From the NCBI GenBank assembly GCA_036927565.1, contig JAYESD010000004.1, positions 87,486,942 to 87,550,941 on the forward strand: a stretch of DNA of 64,000 nt, in the 5' to 3' direction. Made by a program: the position numbers and the translations under genes. The notes below the pieces were generated by a model. That model saw only the letters and a list, made by a program, of their open reading frames with translations, was not told the DNA's origin and did not search any database. The stretch comes from Tuctoria greenei. Its lineage: Eukaryota > Streptophyta > Magnoliopsida > Poales > Poaceae. Positions 11,791 through 24,400 of this stretch are shown here, one piece after another (position 1 is the stretch's first letter; every line of letters starts with the position of its first letter).

Positions 11791-13320
11791 ATCATCAGAG
11801 AGTTGCCACCCGAGTTATGCAAGGAGATTGAATGGTTGAATCTTCTATTTGTGAATGAGATGGGAGCAATGGAAGTGAATCGAACCCTGAAACAAGAGAT
11901 TCGAGAAGGTCAAATCAATGATAAGAAATCCAGGAAATCAAGGAAAGGACCAAAGAAGGGTGAGAATTCTGGTTTGATGAGGATGACCAAGGTACTCTAT
12001 GGCTTGGAAAACGGATTGTTGTGCCCAATGAGAAGCGTCTCCAACAAATGATATTAAAGGAGGCACATGACTCGCTTTACTCTATCCATCCCTGTTGTAC
12101 GAAGATGTACAAGGACCTGAAGACATGCTACTGGTGGTATGGTATGAAAAGAGACATAGAAGAATATGTTGCACTATGTGATGTACGCCAACGAGTCAAA
12201 GCTGAACATCAAAGGCCAACCGGATTATTACAGCCATTGAAGATTCCAGAATGGAAGTGAAAAGAGGTTGGTATGGATTTCATAGTTGGTTTGCCTCGCA
12301 GCGGGATATGATTCAATATGGGTTATTGTGGATCGATTGAAGAAATTAGCGCATTTCATTCCTATCAAGACTACTTATAGTGGAGCAAAGTTGGCAGAAA
12401 TGTATATGGGAAGAATAGTGTGCTTACACAGAGTACTGAAGAAAATAGTGTCCGATAGAGGTTCTATGTTTACTTCGAGGTTCTGGCAAAAGTTGCACGA
12501 ATACATGGGAACTTAATTGAATTTTAGTTCTGCATATCATCCTCAAACTGATGGACAGACCGAGAGGACAAATCAGATTTTTGAATACATGCTAAGAGCT
12601 TGTACGCTAAAGTATGGAGGAAGGTGGGACAAAAGTCTATCATATGCTGAATTTTCCTACAATAACAGCTATCAAGCAAGCATAAAAATGTCGCCGTATG
12701 AAGCATTGTATGGGAGAAGGTGTAAAACACCCTTATTTTGGAATGAGACAGGGGAAACTCAAATATTTCAACCCGATGTAATCCAAGAAGCCGAAAAGCA
12801 AGTGCAGACCATTCGCGAGAATTTGAGAGCTGCCCAGTCAAGACAAAAGGGTTATGCGGATAATAGACAGAGAAGCTTATCTTTTGAGGTGGGAGACTTC
12901 GTATATCTTAAAGTATCACCTATGCAAGATCACAAGCAGTTTAATGTCAAAGGCAACTTGGCACCTCACTATATTGGACCATTCAAGATTATGGACAAAC
13001 GGGGAGAAGTAGCCTATAAACTGGAGATGCCTGCACATCTTTCGGATGTTCATGACGTGTTTCATGTTTCTCAGCTGAAGAAGTGTTTGAAAGTACTGGA
13101 AGAGCAAGTACCAGTGGAAGAATTGGAGCTTGAGGAAGATTTGACCTATGTCGAGCAACCTGTCAAAATTTTGGACACCAAGGAGAGGGTCACAGGGAAC
13201 AAGGTGATTCGATGGTGCAAAGTGCAATGGAAGCACCACAAAGAATAGTAAGCAACTTGGGAGCGAGAAGATGATCTCAAGATGGAATTTCCCTATCTCT
13301 TCCCTTTCGCGTCGAATCTC
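11791..13320 (+). pseudogene. pol: gypsy-1 integrase with chromodomain
   Basis: The HHCC region near 12060-12200 has its last cysteine changed (CDVRQR). The core keeps D in WVIVDRLKK, D in IVSDRGSMF and E in TDGQTERTN. The GPY/F-like part (PHYIGPFKIM) and HVSQLKKCL lead to a C-terminal chromodomain (EDLTYVEQPVKILD, then VIRWCKVQWKHHKE, and after stops ATWEREDDL). Stops occur at 12258, 12514 and 13246. In chromoviruses the chromodomain is held to guide integration to histone-marked heterochromatin, which fits the LTR-in-LTR nesting here. Confidence 0.9.
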
Positions 13321-13338
13321 GAGGGCAAGATTCATTTT

Positions 13339-13350
13339 AAGGGGAGTAGG
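13339..13350 (+). other. gypsy-1 polypurine tract
   Basis: AAGGGGAGTAGG lies two bases before the 3' LTR. The same tract, reverse complemented, lies beside the gypsy-2 3' LTR at 45740-45752. Confidence 0.85.
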
Positions 13351-13481
13351 TTTGTAACACCCTCATCTTTATGCATAGTGCATTGCATGCATCTTCATGC
13401 ACTTTGAACATTAAGCCATGTAAAAAGGAGCAAGATTAAAATGAATTTAGGGCTAAATTGAAAATTCAGTCTGTCATGGTG

Positions 13482-13756
13482 CGGACTAGTCCGGCCTCTG
13501 AACCGGACTAGTCTAGTATCCCTATCCCGTGTTCAGAAAATTCAGTTTTCTTCAGAAGTGCGGACCTGTCCGGCCATAACCTTGGACTAGTACAATGTCC
13601 CATTTTCATTCAGAAAAATTCAATTCTTCAGAGTCCAGACTTGTCCAGCACAATGTGCAGACTAGTCCAGTTAAGCCTCTGCTGTTTTCTCAGACTTGTC
13701 CGATTTTTACTCTGTTGCCAAACGGACTTGTCCGGTCCCTACTGCGGACTAGTCCG
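13482..13756. repeat. four dyad pairs in the gypsy-1 3' LTR U3
   Basis: Pair starts are 13482/13504, 13561/13583, 13636/13658 and 13723/13745, all 22 bp apart. A single copy lies at 13691. They match the 5' LTR cluster one for one, although the mutated bases differ between the two LTRs. Confidence 0.9.
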
Positions 13757-13940
13757 ACCTTTGGAAACCAACTCGGATTGTGTTATTTCTCCACCATTTG
13801 TTTTTGGGTAATTGCCTTAATTGGGTCCAAGAACTCCGTGCCCATCCTGAGATGAGACCAAGTGGACCCCACCATGGCCCCTAGACGCCCCCCACTGAAT
13901 TCTACTTGGAATTCACCCCAAAACCCTAACTCTCTGCCCC

Positions 13941-13948
13941 TATATAAA
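13941..13948 (+). promoter_or_regulatory. TATA box of the gypsy-1 3' LTR
   Basis: TATATAAA, 185 bp after the dyad cluster, the same layout as in the 5' LTR. Confidence 0.7.
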
Positions 13949-16900
13949 CAAGCCAATACCCCACACCTCTCCACCCCAATTATAAACCCCTTACTACCCC
14001 TTTTGCCTTGTTGCCAATGTCAAGAAGGGTCCAGGAGCAAGGAGAAAGAGTGGTTAATGAAGAAGGAGCAATCAAGATCGATCTTCTTTAATTTTTCGAT
14101 GAATTTACGTTCTTCATCACAAATCTTCATCAACTCATCTTCATCAAACACAAATCATCAAGATCCAAGTGTTGCACCCAATTCTCGATCTTTGGATCTA
14201 GAAACACGTTGTACACCCTATACTTCCATGTTTTCATCCAAATTCAACCCCAATTCTTGCAGATCAAGAAAACCCTAATTTGCAGTTCTGCTTAGGGCGA
14301 ACTAGTCCAGCCCCTAAAACTGGACTTGTCCGGTCTCTGAATCTGAATTATACTGAATTAATTCCAAATTGACTCAAATCAATTCCAAACTTGTTCAAAA
14401 CTATTAGAACTAGTTATTAAACATTAATAGCAAGTCATTAACAAGTTTTACCCCACAATTGCATTAATCATGCATATCATGGCATATTGAGAACTATATG
14501 AGCATTATTTGATTGTATTATGTGTCTTGTATGTTGTCGCTCGGAATAGAAGGTGTTGCCATAGAGAGTGCTTTCGAGGACCTACAGAACCAAAGTTTTG
14601 AAGTCTCTGATCCAAATCAAGCTCAGGAGCAAGGCAAGTGTCCTTGACCATATTGACCCTGTTTTAATGGTTTTGTTTGCAAAATTGCATGCTTGTGTCG
14701 AAATTGATGGGAAAACCCAATTGTAGGAGTTTACTAGTTTTGTATGACCAGCCTTGTCTCTTGAATGCAATGTAGAGAGTCGGGAAGGGTATTTTACACT
14801 TTTTGCTTCGCAATGCTCAATTGGGTTTGGGAATCAACTATAATGCTTAATTATGAGCTGTTGAACACGTGAATGATGAGCATTGATAATAGTTATCCTT
14901 TAGCAACATGGTTCCTAGGGATCTGAGCAAGCCAGTTATGTGGAACGGGTTGCACTATTTTGGTGGTTTTGCTTGCTTTAGATCTAAGGCGCGGTTCGTG
15001 GAGCGACCATCCAAGATTTAAAGTGCCACCACAGGCTAAGTATGGGTGCGGCTTAGCTGATTAATTAGTGTATTGCCAGCACAGTTTGGGCCATTAAGAA
15101 GGCTCGGGGAAGTGGTTGCCAGATAGGTTTATAGTTGACGGTGGGACTACCCTGGGATCCGAATGGCTAAAGAGGGGGCCCTTGGTTGGATGTGCTTTGT
15201 TGAGACATCAGCACTGGTGAAACATCAATTGGGTCTAAATAGGCTAGTAATCACTTTGTAAAGTCTATTATGTGATCTCTTGGCCACGCACCTAAGGAAG
15301 TGTGAGACGGTATAATTGAGATTACATAGTCATCCAAAGGTGATAAATCATGAACTTGTGGGTAAAGTGGTACAACCTCTGCAGAGTGTGTCTAAAACTA
15401 TCATGATAGTCGTGCTCCCGGTTATGAGCAACCTGGACCCTCACATGATTAGAATTATGGACCTTTAACTTGGTTCAATAGCTGGAAATGAATTGGGAGA
15501 TGGTATTGGTTAATTAATTGGCTTTGGTATATGAAATTGATGAAAATGAGAGAAATGAGCAGTTATGAATTGATTATAGATTAATTATTGCTTGTATTGG
15601 TTACTTAAGTTGAAATTAATGTTATTTGGGTTGTCTGGGAAGGACCTCACTTAATGATGATATAATTGAATTTTCAACTGATTTTAATATACTTTTATGC
15701 AAATAGTCATTATTCATTATCATTTCGTGTTTAAGCTACATGTCATACTTTCCCACACTTGCTAAGTACGACATGTGCTCACCCTTTGTATTCCCCCACG
15801 AAATCTAGACCCAGGCGACCAGCTGGAGTACCAGGAGGTCTTTGAGGAGTTCTAGGCATGCGTTTTGCCGTCAAGCTTGGCTGTGGAGTTTGGAGTCTTA
15901 AGTGTTTAGTGTTTTCCGCTGCAGGTGTTAGAGTTGTATTCGAGACTATTTGGTTTGTAATAAGGTACTATTATTAGTATTATCATTTGAGACATGGTTA
16001 TAATCTGTTTATCATTTGTGAAACACTTGTGTATGTGTGTTAAACATCCCTAAAACACATATGCATTACGCTTGGTTCATTTTCAGAACCGGGTGTCACA
16101 GTTTCACGGGTGGTGATGCCTCCAACTGAGCACATCCAACCAAGGGCCCCCTCTTGTGCCGTTTGGATCCCAGTGTAGTTCTGTCACTATTACAAACCCA
16201 ACAAACTCCCATTCCCCGCTTACCCAAATGATCCGAACAATGTTGCCAATAAACCTAATTAATTGGCTAAGCCGCACCCAAACTTGGCCCTATGGTGGCA
16301 CTGTAAAACTTGGGTCATCGCTCGATGAACCAGTCCTTAGATCTAAAGCAAGCGATACCATGTGGTCCATGCTTGCTTAGATCTTCCAAGTCCCATGTTT
16401 ACCAATTAACCACATTCATCAATCCTCATCATAAACATGCTCATTAATTCATAGTTAAGGAATTTAGTTGTTTTTCCATCCCAATTTTTTAGAGCGAAGC
16501 AAAAAGGTAAAATACCCTTCCTGACTCTTTAGAATAGATTCTGAGCGACAAGGATGGTCCAACAAGACTAGTAAACACCTATCATGGGTTTCCCATTAAA
16601 TTGACACAAGCATGCAGTTTTCCAAACAAAACATTTACAAATAGGATAAAAATAATCAAGGACACTTGCCTTGCTCTTGAGATTGGTCAGGATAAAAAAC
16701 TTCAAAGTTCTGGTGCCGGAGGTCCTGGACATCACCCTCTAGAGCAAACCTCCTATTCCGCGCAACAAACATACAAAATAAATATTACAATCAATAAATG
16801 CTCATATATTACTCAATATGTCATCACATGGATGAATGATGCAATTATGTTGTAATGCATGTTATCAAGTTGCTATCATTGCTTACTAACTAGTCACAAT

Positions 16901-17442
16901 TAAGTTTTACATGTTAGAGCAAGTTTCAAGTCATTTCGGACAATATTAAAGAAGTTTCAGGGATTTCCAGAACTGAAGGGTCGGACTAGTCCGCACCAAG
17001 GCTGTACTTGTCACTTCTAGAACAGAAAGGAAATTGGACTAGTCTGCACTGGGACCGAGCAAGTCTGTTACGGGTAGGGTTTTGGCAAATTTTCAACTAG
17101 GGCATAGTTTGATTAATCATGGCACCATAATTTATGAATAAAAGATGAATCTAAGGTATTTACTGTGAATCCAAGGGTTCAAAGGTTGAGGATTCAACGA
17201 AACTCGAGATCTTGACGTCTAGATCCATTGGAGGCGAAGAATTGGCAAAGGAGGATGTTCACAATGAAGGGTCGATGATGGAGATCACAGCAGCGACGAT
17301 GATCTTGGTTGATCCTCCTCCTTCCTTCCTTCCTAATCCTTCTTCTCCCTGTAATGGAGGCTTCTTGATGGTGGCTCTCATGAACTGTGGTTAAGGATTA
17401 CTTCAAATGTGACAAAGGGATGAAAGGGTGGGTGTTGGGGTG

Positions 17443-17450
17443 TTTATATA
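17443..17450 (-). promoter_or_regulatory. TATA box of LTR-A
   Basis: TATATAAA on the minus strand, downstream (in LTR sense) of the dyad cluster at 17610-17975. Confidence 0.65.
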
Positions 17451-17609
17451 GGGTGGAGGTGGTAGGGTTTTGGTGGAATCTGTGTATAAGGCGGTCGAGG
17501 CCTTGTTGGGGTCCCACATGGGCTCCATAGGGTTAGGCACGACGTTCTTGGGCCTAATTAAGGTAAATACCATATAACTTGTCATGGAGGAAAAATAGAA
17601 TCCAAGTCG

Positions 17610-17975
17610 GGCACACCGGACCTGTCCGCTAGGGGTCGAACAAGTCCGATCGAGTACAAAGAGTTGAAGAGGCAAGTCTGGTGGAGGTCCGGACAAGTCC
17701 AATATGGTCCAGAGAGCAAAACGAACAAGTCTGGTATGGGGCCGGACAAGTTTGGAGATTTGTCCAATGTTTCAAAAATCGGACCAAATTGAGGATTTAC
17801 CGGACAACTCCGAAAGTTTCCAGTAGCGAATATTGGACTAGTCCGTACTCGATAACGGACAAGTGTGGATAACAACATAAACATTTTCAGTCTAATCCGC
17901 AGAAAAAGCGGACAAGTACGGAGAACAACGGAGGGAAAATCGGACTAGTCCGAGGTCCAGTCCTGACAAGTTCGC
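17610..17975. repeat. dyad cluster in LTR-A U3
   Basis: Degenerate CGGAC-N2-GTCCG copies, including cggacctgtccg near 17618, cggacaagtcca near 17691, and 17941/17963. The cluster is at the same position relative to the TATA box as in gypsy-1. Confidence 0.75.
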
Positions 17976-18102
17976 ATTGACAGACTTTTAACTGTTTTTT
18001 TTTTGTTCTCATTCATTTTAAACATGTTTATTTTGTGTTTCTTAATGTTAAACATGTATAAGAACGTATGCAATGCATGATGGATGAAACGAGGGTGTTA
18101 CA

Positions 18103-20001
18103 GACACCCGGTTTCAAAAATCGAACCATGTGAACGCATATGTTTGTCCAGGATGTTCATCACACATACACGACAAAACCACAAATGATATTCAGAAAAT
18201 TCACCATATCACAAATAGTAAATAAGTACCTTATTACAATAGTACAATGGTTCTCGAATTATAAGTCTCTAATTATTACTGCAGCGGGTAGATAAACTAA
18301 ACTCAATAGCGCGACACCACTTCACATACAGTTGACGATAGCACGCGACCTAGTACTCCACATGATCCTCATGGTACTCCCAAGCATCACATGTAACTGT
18401 TGGTGGGGGAATTGCAAGGGTGAGTACATGTTGTACTCAGCAAGTGCGGGAAAGTATGACATGTAGCTTAAACAAGGAGGATAATAAATGGCTAATTTCA
18501 TAAAAGTAAGTTTAAACATTTGAAATGCAATCTTATGATCATTAAGTGAGGTCAATCCGATATTAAACCACAGACAATCAATACCATATCCAATTCCATC
18601 TATCCAACATACTTAACCATAATCATATATATTGTTCCATAACCATCTATAATTATCCATAACTATCCACGTTGAACTCATAACTGTTGAACCGAATCAT
18701 TATCACCAACCTATATCCCAATTCCAATTTCCATTCAATTCCAACCATTGTTATATATTCAGGTCCATAACTGCAATCATGTGAGGGTCCAGGTTGCTTA
18801 TAACTGGGAGAACGGCTATCATGATAAATTTTAACACTTTGGAGAGGTTAAACCACTTTACCCACAAGTTTGTGATTTCTTCACCCGTCGGTGATTAAAG
18901 AAAAACCTCCCTTATGCCAATTACACTACCTTAGGTGTATGGCCAAGACATCACAGAAGAGCTTTTACAAAGGGACTATCAGCACATTTAGACCCACTAA
19001 GGTTTCACTGCAGGCTATGTCTCACAACTAAGAACATCCATCCAAGGGCTCCTTCCTGTGCTGTTCGGATCCCTGGGCAATCCCACCACTAATGCAAACC
19101 CAACTGACTCCCGTTCCCCGAGCTTTCCATGTGATCCAAACAAAGCTGGCAATGCGCTTAGTTAATTAGCTAAGCCGCACCCATACTTGGCCTTGTGGTG
19201 ACACTGTAAATCCTGGGTGGTCACTGCACGAACCGGTCCTTAGATCTAAAGCAAGCAAAAACCACCAAAATGTTCCTACCAATTCCACATAACCAGCTTG
19301 CTTAAATCCCTACGTCCTATATTGATAAAGGGTCATTATCATAAATTCACATAACTCATATGTTCAATAGTTCATAACTAAGTTACTTAGTTAATCCCAA
19401 TCCCAATTCATTAAGCGAAGAAAAACTAGAAAAATACCCTCCTAACTCTCAACATTATATTTCGAGCAACAAGGATGTGTATACAAGTCTAGTAAATACA
19501 TATTCATGGGTTTACCATCAATTTGACACGAGCATGCATTTTTTCAAACAAAACATTTGAAAACTAGATCAAAATGTTCAAGGACACTTGCCTTGCTCCG
19601 CTGGCTGGTTTGGATAAGAAGCTTCAAAGTTCATGTTCTGAAGGTCCTTGTAAGCACCCTCTATAGTGTTACCTTCCATTCTGTGTGACAAAAACGTGAA
19701 ACAAGCATTACAATCAAGAAAGGCTCGTATAGTACTAAATACGCCATGTCATGCATGAATGATGCAATTATGTAGTAACACGTGTTATTAGGTTGTTATT
19801 GTTGCTTACTATCTAGTTACAATTTTGTTTTACATGTTAGAGCAAGCTTCGATTCATTTTGTATAAAACTAAAGAAGTTCCAGGAATTCCAAAATTGGAG
19901 GACCGGACTAGTCCGTACCATGGGTCGGACATGTCCGCACTAGACCAGAAAGTTCAACGGACTAGTCAGCACTGGACTGAACAAGTCCGCTAACTCTAGG
20001 C
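18103..20001 (-). repeat. LTR-B (Tekay family), 3' portion
   Basis: Starts GACACCCGGTTTC, which is the minus-strand LTR end missing its terminal TGT, directly after LTR-A. The likeliest reading is that LTR-A inserted three bases inside the end of LTR-B. Dyad pairs 19904/19926 (22 bp) and 19958/19978 (about 20 bp) lie near the break. LTR-B continues at 25870 after the X-1 insertion. Confidence 0.85.
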
Positions 20002-20358
20002 TGTGGATGGCTGTTATACACCAATTTCACCTGTCAATATAACTATACTATGTGAAGGAATTATCATTTCTTGCACACATCACCTTTCTATTTAACCTAT
20101 TTCCACTTGTCCTTGGAGAAAGTAGTGCCTGCAGGGATTCTATGTAGAAGTGAAATGGAACAAGGGGATGGATCCTATGAAATATCATTCCAGCCAATCA
20201 TGCGATGCCACATGGCACCACATGGATCAAATGGCCCACAAACAGAAGTATCCGAGCCATCCAACGGTGTAGCACCAATGTCAGTCAATGGGACCCATCT
20301 ATCAGCCAACTGGAGGAAGCACAATGCAAAAGGGGCCAAGACCAGGTCGGTCGACCCT

Positions 20359-20376
20359 CCTAGTCGGCCGACTAGG
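20359..20376. repeat. 18 bp perfect palindrome in the X-1 LTR
   Basis: CCTAGTCGGCCGACTAGG equals its own reverse complement. It lies about 110 bp before the TATA box at 20488 and inside an outer inverted repeat (accagg...cctggc). X-2 has a diverged inverted repeat at the same place (27648-27692: ccaggttggcc, then tggccaactt and cctgg). Confidence 0.85.
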
Positions 20377-20487
20377 TCCTGGCGCCTTTCTCTATCAAAC
20401 TCCACGTGTTGGCTCCTCCTGGCTTGAAGAGGTCAAGGGTGACTGATTCACGTGATTTGGGTGGTGGGAGTCGACCCTTCTCCAAGT

Positions 20488-20496
20488 TATAAATAG
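20488..20496 (+). promoter_or_regulatory. TATA box of the X-1 LTR
   Basis: TATAAATAG. It is matched by the same motif in X-2 at 27790. Confidence 0.7.
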
Positions 20497-21429
20497 GACC
20501 CTTCACCCCTCACTTCAACACACACCACTTGAGTATTCATCCATTTTATCCACTACTCTCCATAGGTTTAGAGGAGTATAGGCTGTAGCGAGGAGAGTCT
20601 CTAGTCCATAGTCCAAGTAGGAGAGGAGTAGAAGGAGTCTCTTCCCAATTTCCTATCGGGAAAGGTATGTCTCCCATATTCCTATTTGTATTTGTGACTT
20701 TATTCATAATAAAGATGATATCTATAGTCTACTATTGTTCATATACTTGGATGAAACGTTTCATGTTTGATTGTGGATTCCATGTATGTGGTAGGAATAG
20801 TATTTATGATTGTGCTATACCGTGCTCATTACATTATCATAAACACTATGAACCTCCACTATAGTCTAATAAGCTATGATATGACTATGTTCATATGAAT
20901 CACTTATGCTATGAATTAACATTGGTTTAACGATGATTTAGTTCATTGCCTTAGGATGGCTTGTGCCTAGGATCTTAAGGTAATTACTTAATATGCTAGC
21001 ATGGTGCTAGGATAGAGAGTAGTGTTGAATGTCTCGTAGACCCACAGATTGAAGAGGTAGGCAGTAGGTGGTAACAGCCCAATCTGTCCTTTGTAATCCT
21101 CCACGTTTGGCTATGCCACAGGCTCTTAGCGGGAGTCGCCCAGTGTTGCTAGAGGTAAACCCGTGCCCGACGTGTTAATCCACTTAGCATGAGAATTCAT
21201 AATTAACATGATCATTAGTAACTAACTTAGGCTATGTATATGTTTATTAGAAGCATAGTTGGAGTATCTACCTAAATCTTAGCCTAGTCCCTCTAATACC
21301 TCATTTATCCCCTTAGGATAGAATGATCTTGTGTGTGTCACACTTCCTCCACATATCAATTAACCCATCCTTGCTAGAACCCTACCTAGACCAACCTAGC
21401 CTCTCCATTTGATGATTCCATTGCTTCCA

Positions 21430-24400
21430 TGTAAAAGCCCAAATTTACAAAAATTCAAAAGTTCAGTTAGGACAAAAAAAAATTTATGACAAAAAACATT
21501 AAAAAGAATTGAGAAAAACAAATTAATTCAAACTCCAAATGAGGAAATTCAAAATAATAAACTTAGCTACAGTTTAAATAAATTTAACATGAAGATTTGA
21601 GTTGACCAATGGATTCCAAATATTCCAAATAGCATCCCTGCAAAGTTTCATAATTTTTGAAGCAAGCTTGCTATTTAATTCAATAGCTACATTGAATTCA
21701 ACTCAAATTCAAATTCAAGTTTGAATTTAAATGAAACTTTGTCAAATCAACTATGGGAATTCAAAATCAAATTCTATATGATTAATCCAGCCATCCCACA
21801 AATATCTAGCAAATTTTGGAATGAATTAGGTGGTAGAATTGATGGAGAAAGGATGAGGATGAGGTGGGCCCACTTGTCATCCAAAGCAAAGTGCTGTTTT
21901 GGCTCTCCAACTGACACCACATTGCACGCAAAGTCCAGGCAGCTGCTTGCACTATTGTGGCCGACTCCAGCTGCCCCCAGCTCGCCCTGGCCTCCTATTT
22001 ATACTCCCTCCATGCCCCTAGCTTGCTATCTCTTCACCTTGAAGCCTCCAGCACCATTTTCACTTCTCTCCCGATTCCTTCTCTGCCCAGCCGATTTGCA
22101 GCAAAGGTACTCCGTGTTAAGCACTTTTCTTTGCCTCTCTTCACTCCCCAAGCTCTTGCACAGCTTTTTGATCAAGTTCTTGCACAGCTAGGCCATCCCC
22201 GAAGCTGTTATTTTCGAAACCGGGGCCGCCGGAAATCTCCCCTATTTCGCCGCGCCTCTGCTCATCGTCGACCCGACGATATGGCCACCATCTCGCCTCG
22301 ATCCTAGAAGGAAAATAGTTCACCTACTCATGTCTAGCTGCTCGTAAAGTTTCAGCCCATGCCATGCCTCCTAGCCCCCGTATTTGCTTTTCTTCCGACG
22401 AACTTCGGTTATGAGTGGAGTTTCTTCGCGCATGAAATTCCTTTTATACAGTTAATTATTCCTTCTGCACTTGTGCTATGTTGTTCTATATGGCCAGGTG
22501 CATCACCTTGAAGAAAATCCATCGAGTTTCATCGAGTATTCACACTGGAATACAATTTTTCCCCAACCGCCAGTCTGTCCTTCCTAGGTCCATCGGCGCT
22601 ACCATTCTCCAAGCCATTTCTCTACTTCCTATGGCCAGATTCTTGTTCCCCATGCTTCCATGAATCTTCCCGAGGTCTTCCTGATCAGTTTCACCCACCG
22701 TATGGCTCGGCGGACATGGCAGAAACCCTAATCACCGCCGCCGCCGCCGCGCAAGCCTTCCCGGCCATCACCGGCGTGCGCTGACCCCACCGGCATGCTC
22801 AGCACCTCGAAATAGGGTTAGGTGGAGAGTTTGGCGAGGAGACATGCCGTGTATCGACGGGCGGCGAGAGCTCCGGCGAGGCGCCACAGCGGTCGCGCGC
22901 CGGGCGGAAGACGACGATCCCGTGGGGCCCCGTTGTCAGTGGAAGTGCAGCGCGCGCCCGGATCAGCTGCGGCTCGGGGATATTTTATGACCACGCGGTT
23001 AACGCAGTAACCCTCTGTGTTGCTGCCCAGCGATTGGTCCATTTTAAACCCGTGGACCCCCCAGGTTTATTCAAACATTTACCTTTTAAATTTTTTTCAG
23101 AGTTTGCCCTAACTTGGAAAATCTATAACTCCTAGGATACTTGTCCGAAAATTACCAAATAAAATTTTTTAGAACCAGAATGGAGCGTACTTTCCAGTTG
23201 TGCACTTGGATTTGTATGGAAGTGCATATGAATTTCTCCATAATTCAAAGAATCAAAATGCTTATAGAATTAATTCCTATAGATCTGCTCTTTGGAAAAA
23301 TACCAAATTTTTCCAGAACCTTAATTTGAGTATCCTTGAACGTCAGAAAAAATTTCAGGGTAATTATACTTCATTTACATGGTCTTATCACCTGTGTATT
23401 ATCTATGTACATAAAAATAGTCAAATTCATTTAGAGTTTGTACCGAAACTTGTGCAAACAACTAAATTGAATATCTCTCAGTATAAAGCTTCAAAATTTG
23501 TCAAACCAACTTTGTTGGTTGTGTATTTATCCACAATAACCAGAACTACAACCCCATCTTCATGAAAATCCATAGATTTTCCTGTAGAGCCGTTTAAAGC
23601 AAAATCATGTTTCATTTTTATCTAATAATTCACTTCATAGAAAACTATGAAATTTTTCCAAATTGTTCTTTAGTAAGTTTCTGGATTCCTATAGAAATTT
23701 CAGCTTCATTGGACTTTAGTAACCTAGTTCAATCTGGAGATTTTCCTAACAGGTCATAGAATGCCCAAAAACATCAGAACTATTTCAGAAATTTTTCCAT
23801 ACTTCTAAATTCAATATCTCCCAATAGGAAGCTTAGAAATTTATGAAACAAATTTTCCTATAACCAGTGAGACCCCCTCTGTATGATACAACCACTGGTA
23901 TCCATGATAGACCTGCATAATTACAGCCAAAATTCAGAGAACGATTTTATTTGTTGGAATTTTATAGACAACAAGCTTCCTTGAACATCTCTAATTTTTG
24001 GTCCAGATCTTCCGCATAGTACCTAGTGTGCCCTGTAAAATTTCCAGAACCATTAGGCTTAATTTAATATACTTAACTCTCTTTCCTTTGAGCTACAACA
24101 TAATATCGATATTGATTAACTTGCATAATTCTTTGCATATCGATTAGTTGCCGAGCTCAAGAGGACCCTGGAGCTACTTGAAGTCATTCCTCTGGAGATC
24201 AACTTTGACACCGTCCCGCAACTAGGCCAACCCCGTTTTGCATTTAAGCGCTATTACAAAATTTTGATTTGTATCACATATGTCTAGGATATGAGTATTT
24301 TGCATTGGGACTAAGGTGATTGAAAATCCACTTGCATGACCAGATCAACCCATGGAGTATTTGGATAGTTGTCAAGTCATCGTGTAGACTATGCTATGCT

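Larger units (their letters stand above)
5478..16100 (+). mobile_element. gypsy-1: full-length Tekay/Del-type chromodomain Ty3/gypsy element, decayed
   Basis: Has a 5' LTR, primer site, gag, protease, reverse transcriptase, RNase H, integrase with C-terminal chromodomain, polypurine tract and 3' LTR, in gypsy order. The flanks are gtttt (5473-5477) and gtttc (16101-16105), a target duplication with one change. Empty-site copies elsewhere in the window read ggtttca across the join. The two 2.7 kb LTRs differ at many positions in a by-eye comparison, and there are many in-frame stops, so the insertion is old. Confidence 0.93.
13353..16100 (+). repeat. gypsy-1 3' LTR
   Basis: TGTAACACCC...GGGTGTCACA, 2748 bp, aligned throughout with 5478-8203 but with many substitutions and small indels. 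It is followed by the target duplication gtttc. It contains a TATA box at 13941-13948 (TATATAAA). No gene seen. Confidence 0.93.
16106..18102 (-). repeat. LTR-A (Tekay family), main part
   Basis: Minus-strand LTR of the gypsy-1 family, continued from 5396-5477 across the gypsy-1 insertion. On the minus strand it begins TGTAACACCCTC at 18102. It has a minus-strand TATA box at 17443-17450 and dyads at 16982 and about 17610-17975 (for example 17941/17963, 22 bp apart). Its far end lies left of the window beyond the Sirevirus, so it cannot be told whether this is a solo LTR or part of a longer element. Confidence 0.85.

Noticed and set aside
20071..20427. 118-residue plus-strand frame in X-1
   Set aside because: Inside U3 of a solo LTR and not conserved in X-2 or X-3.
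21721..22307. Overlapping frames of 156 and 116 residues that might be a host gene
   Set aside because: They lie within LTR Y around its GC-rich leader-like part and have no domain or splice support.
22818..23042. Arg/Ala-rich frames on both strands
   Set aside because: GC-rich segment with CGG-type repeats in LTR Y; composition alone explains them.
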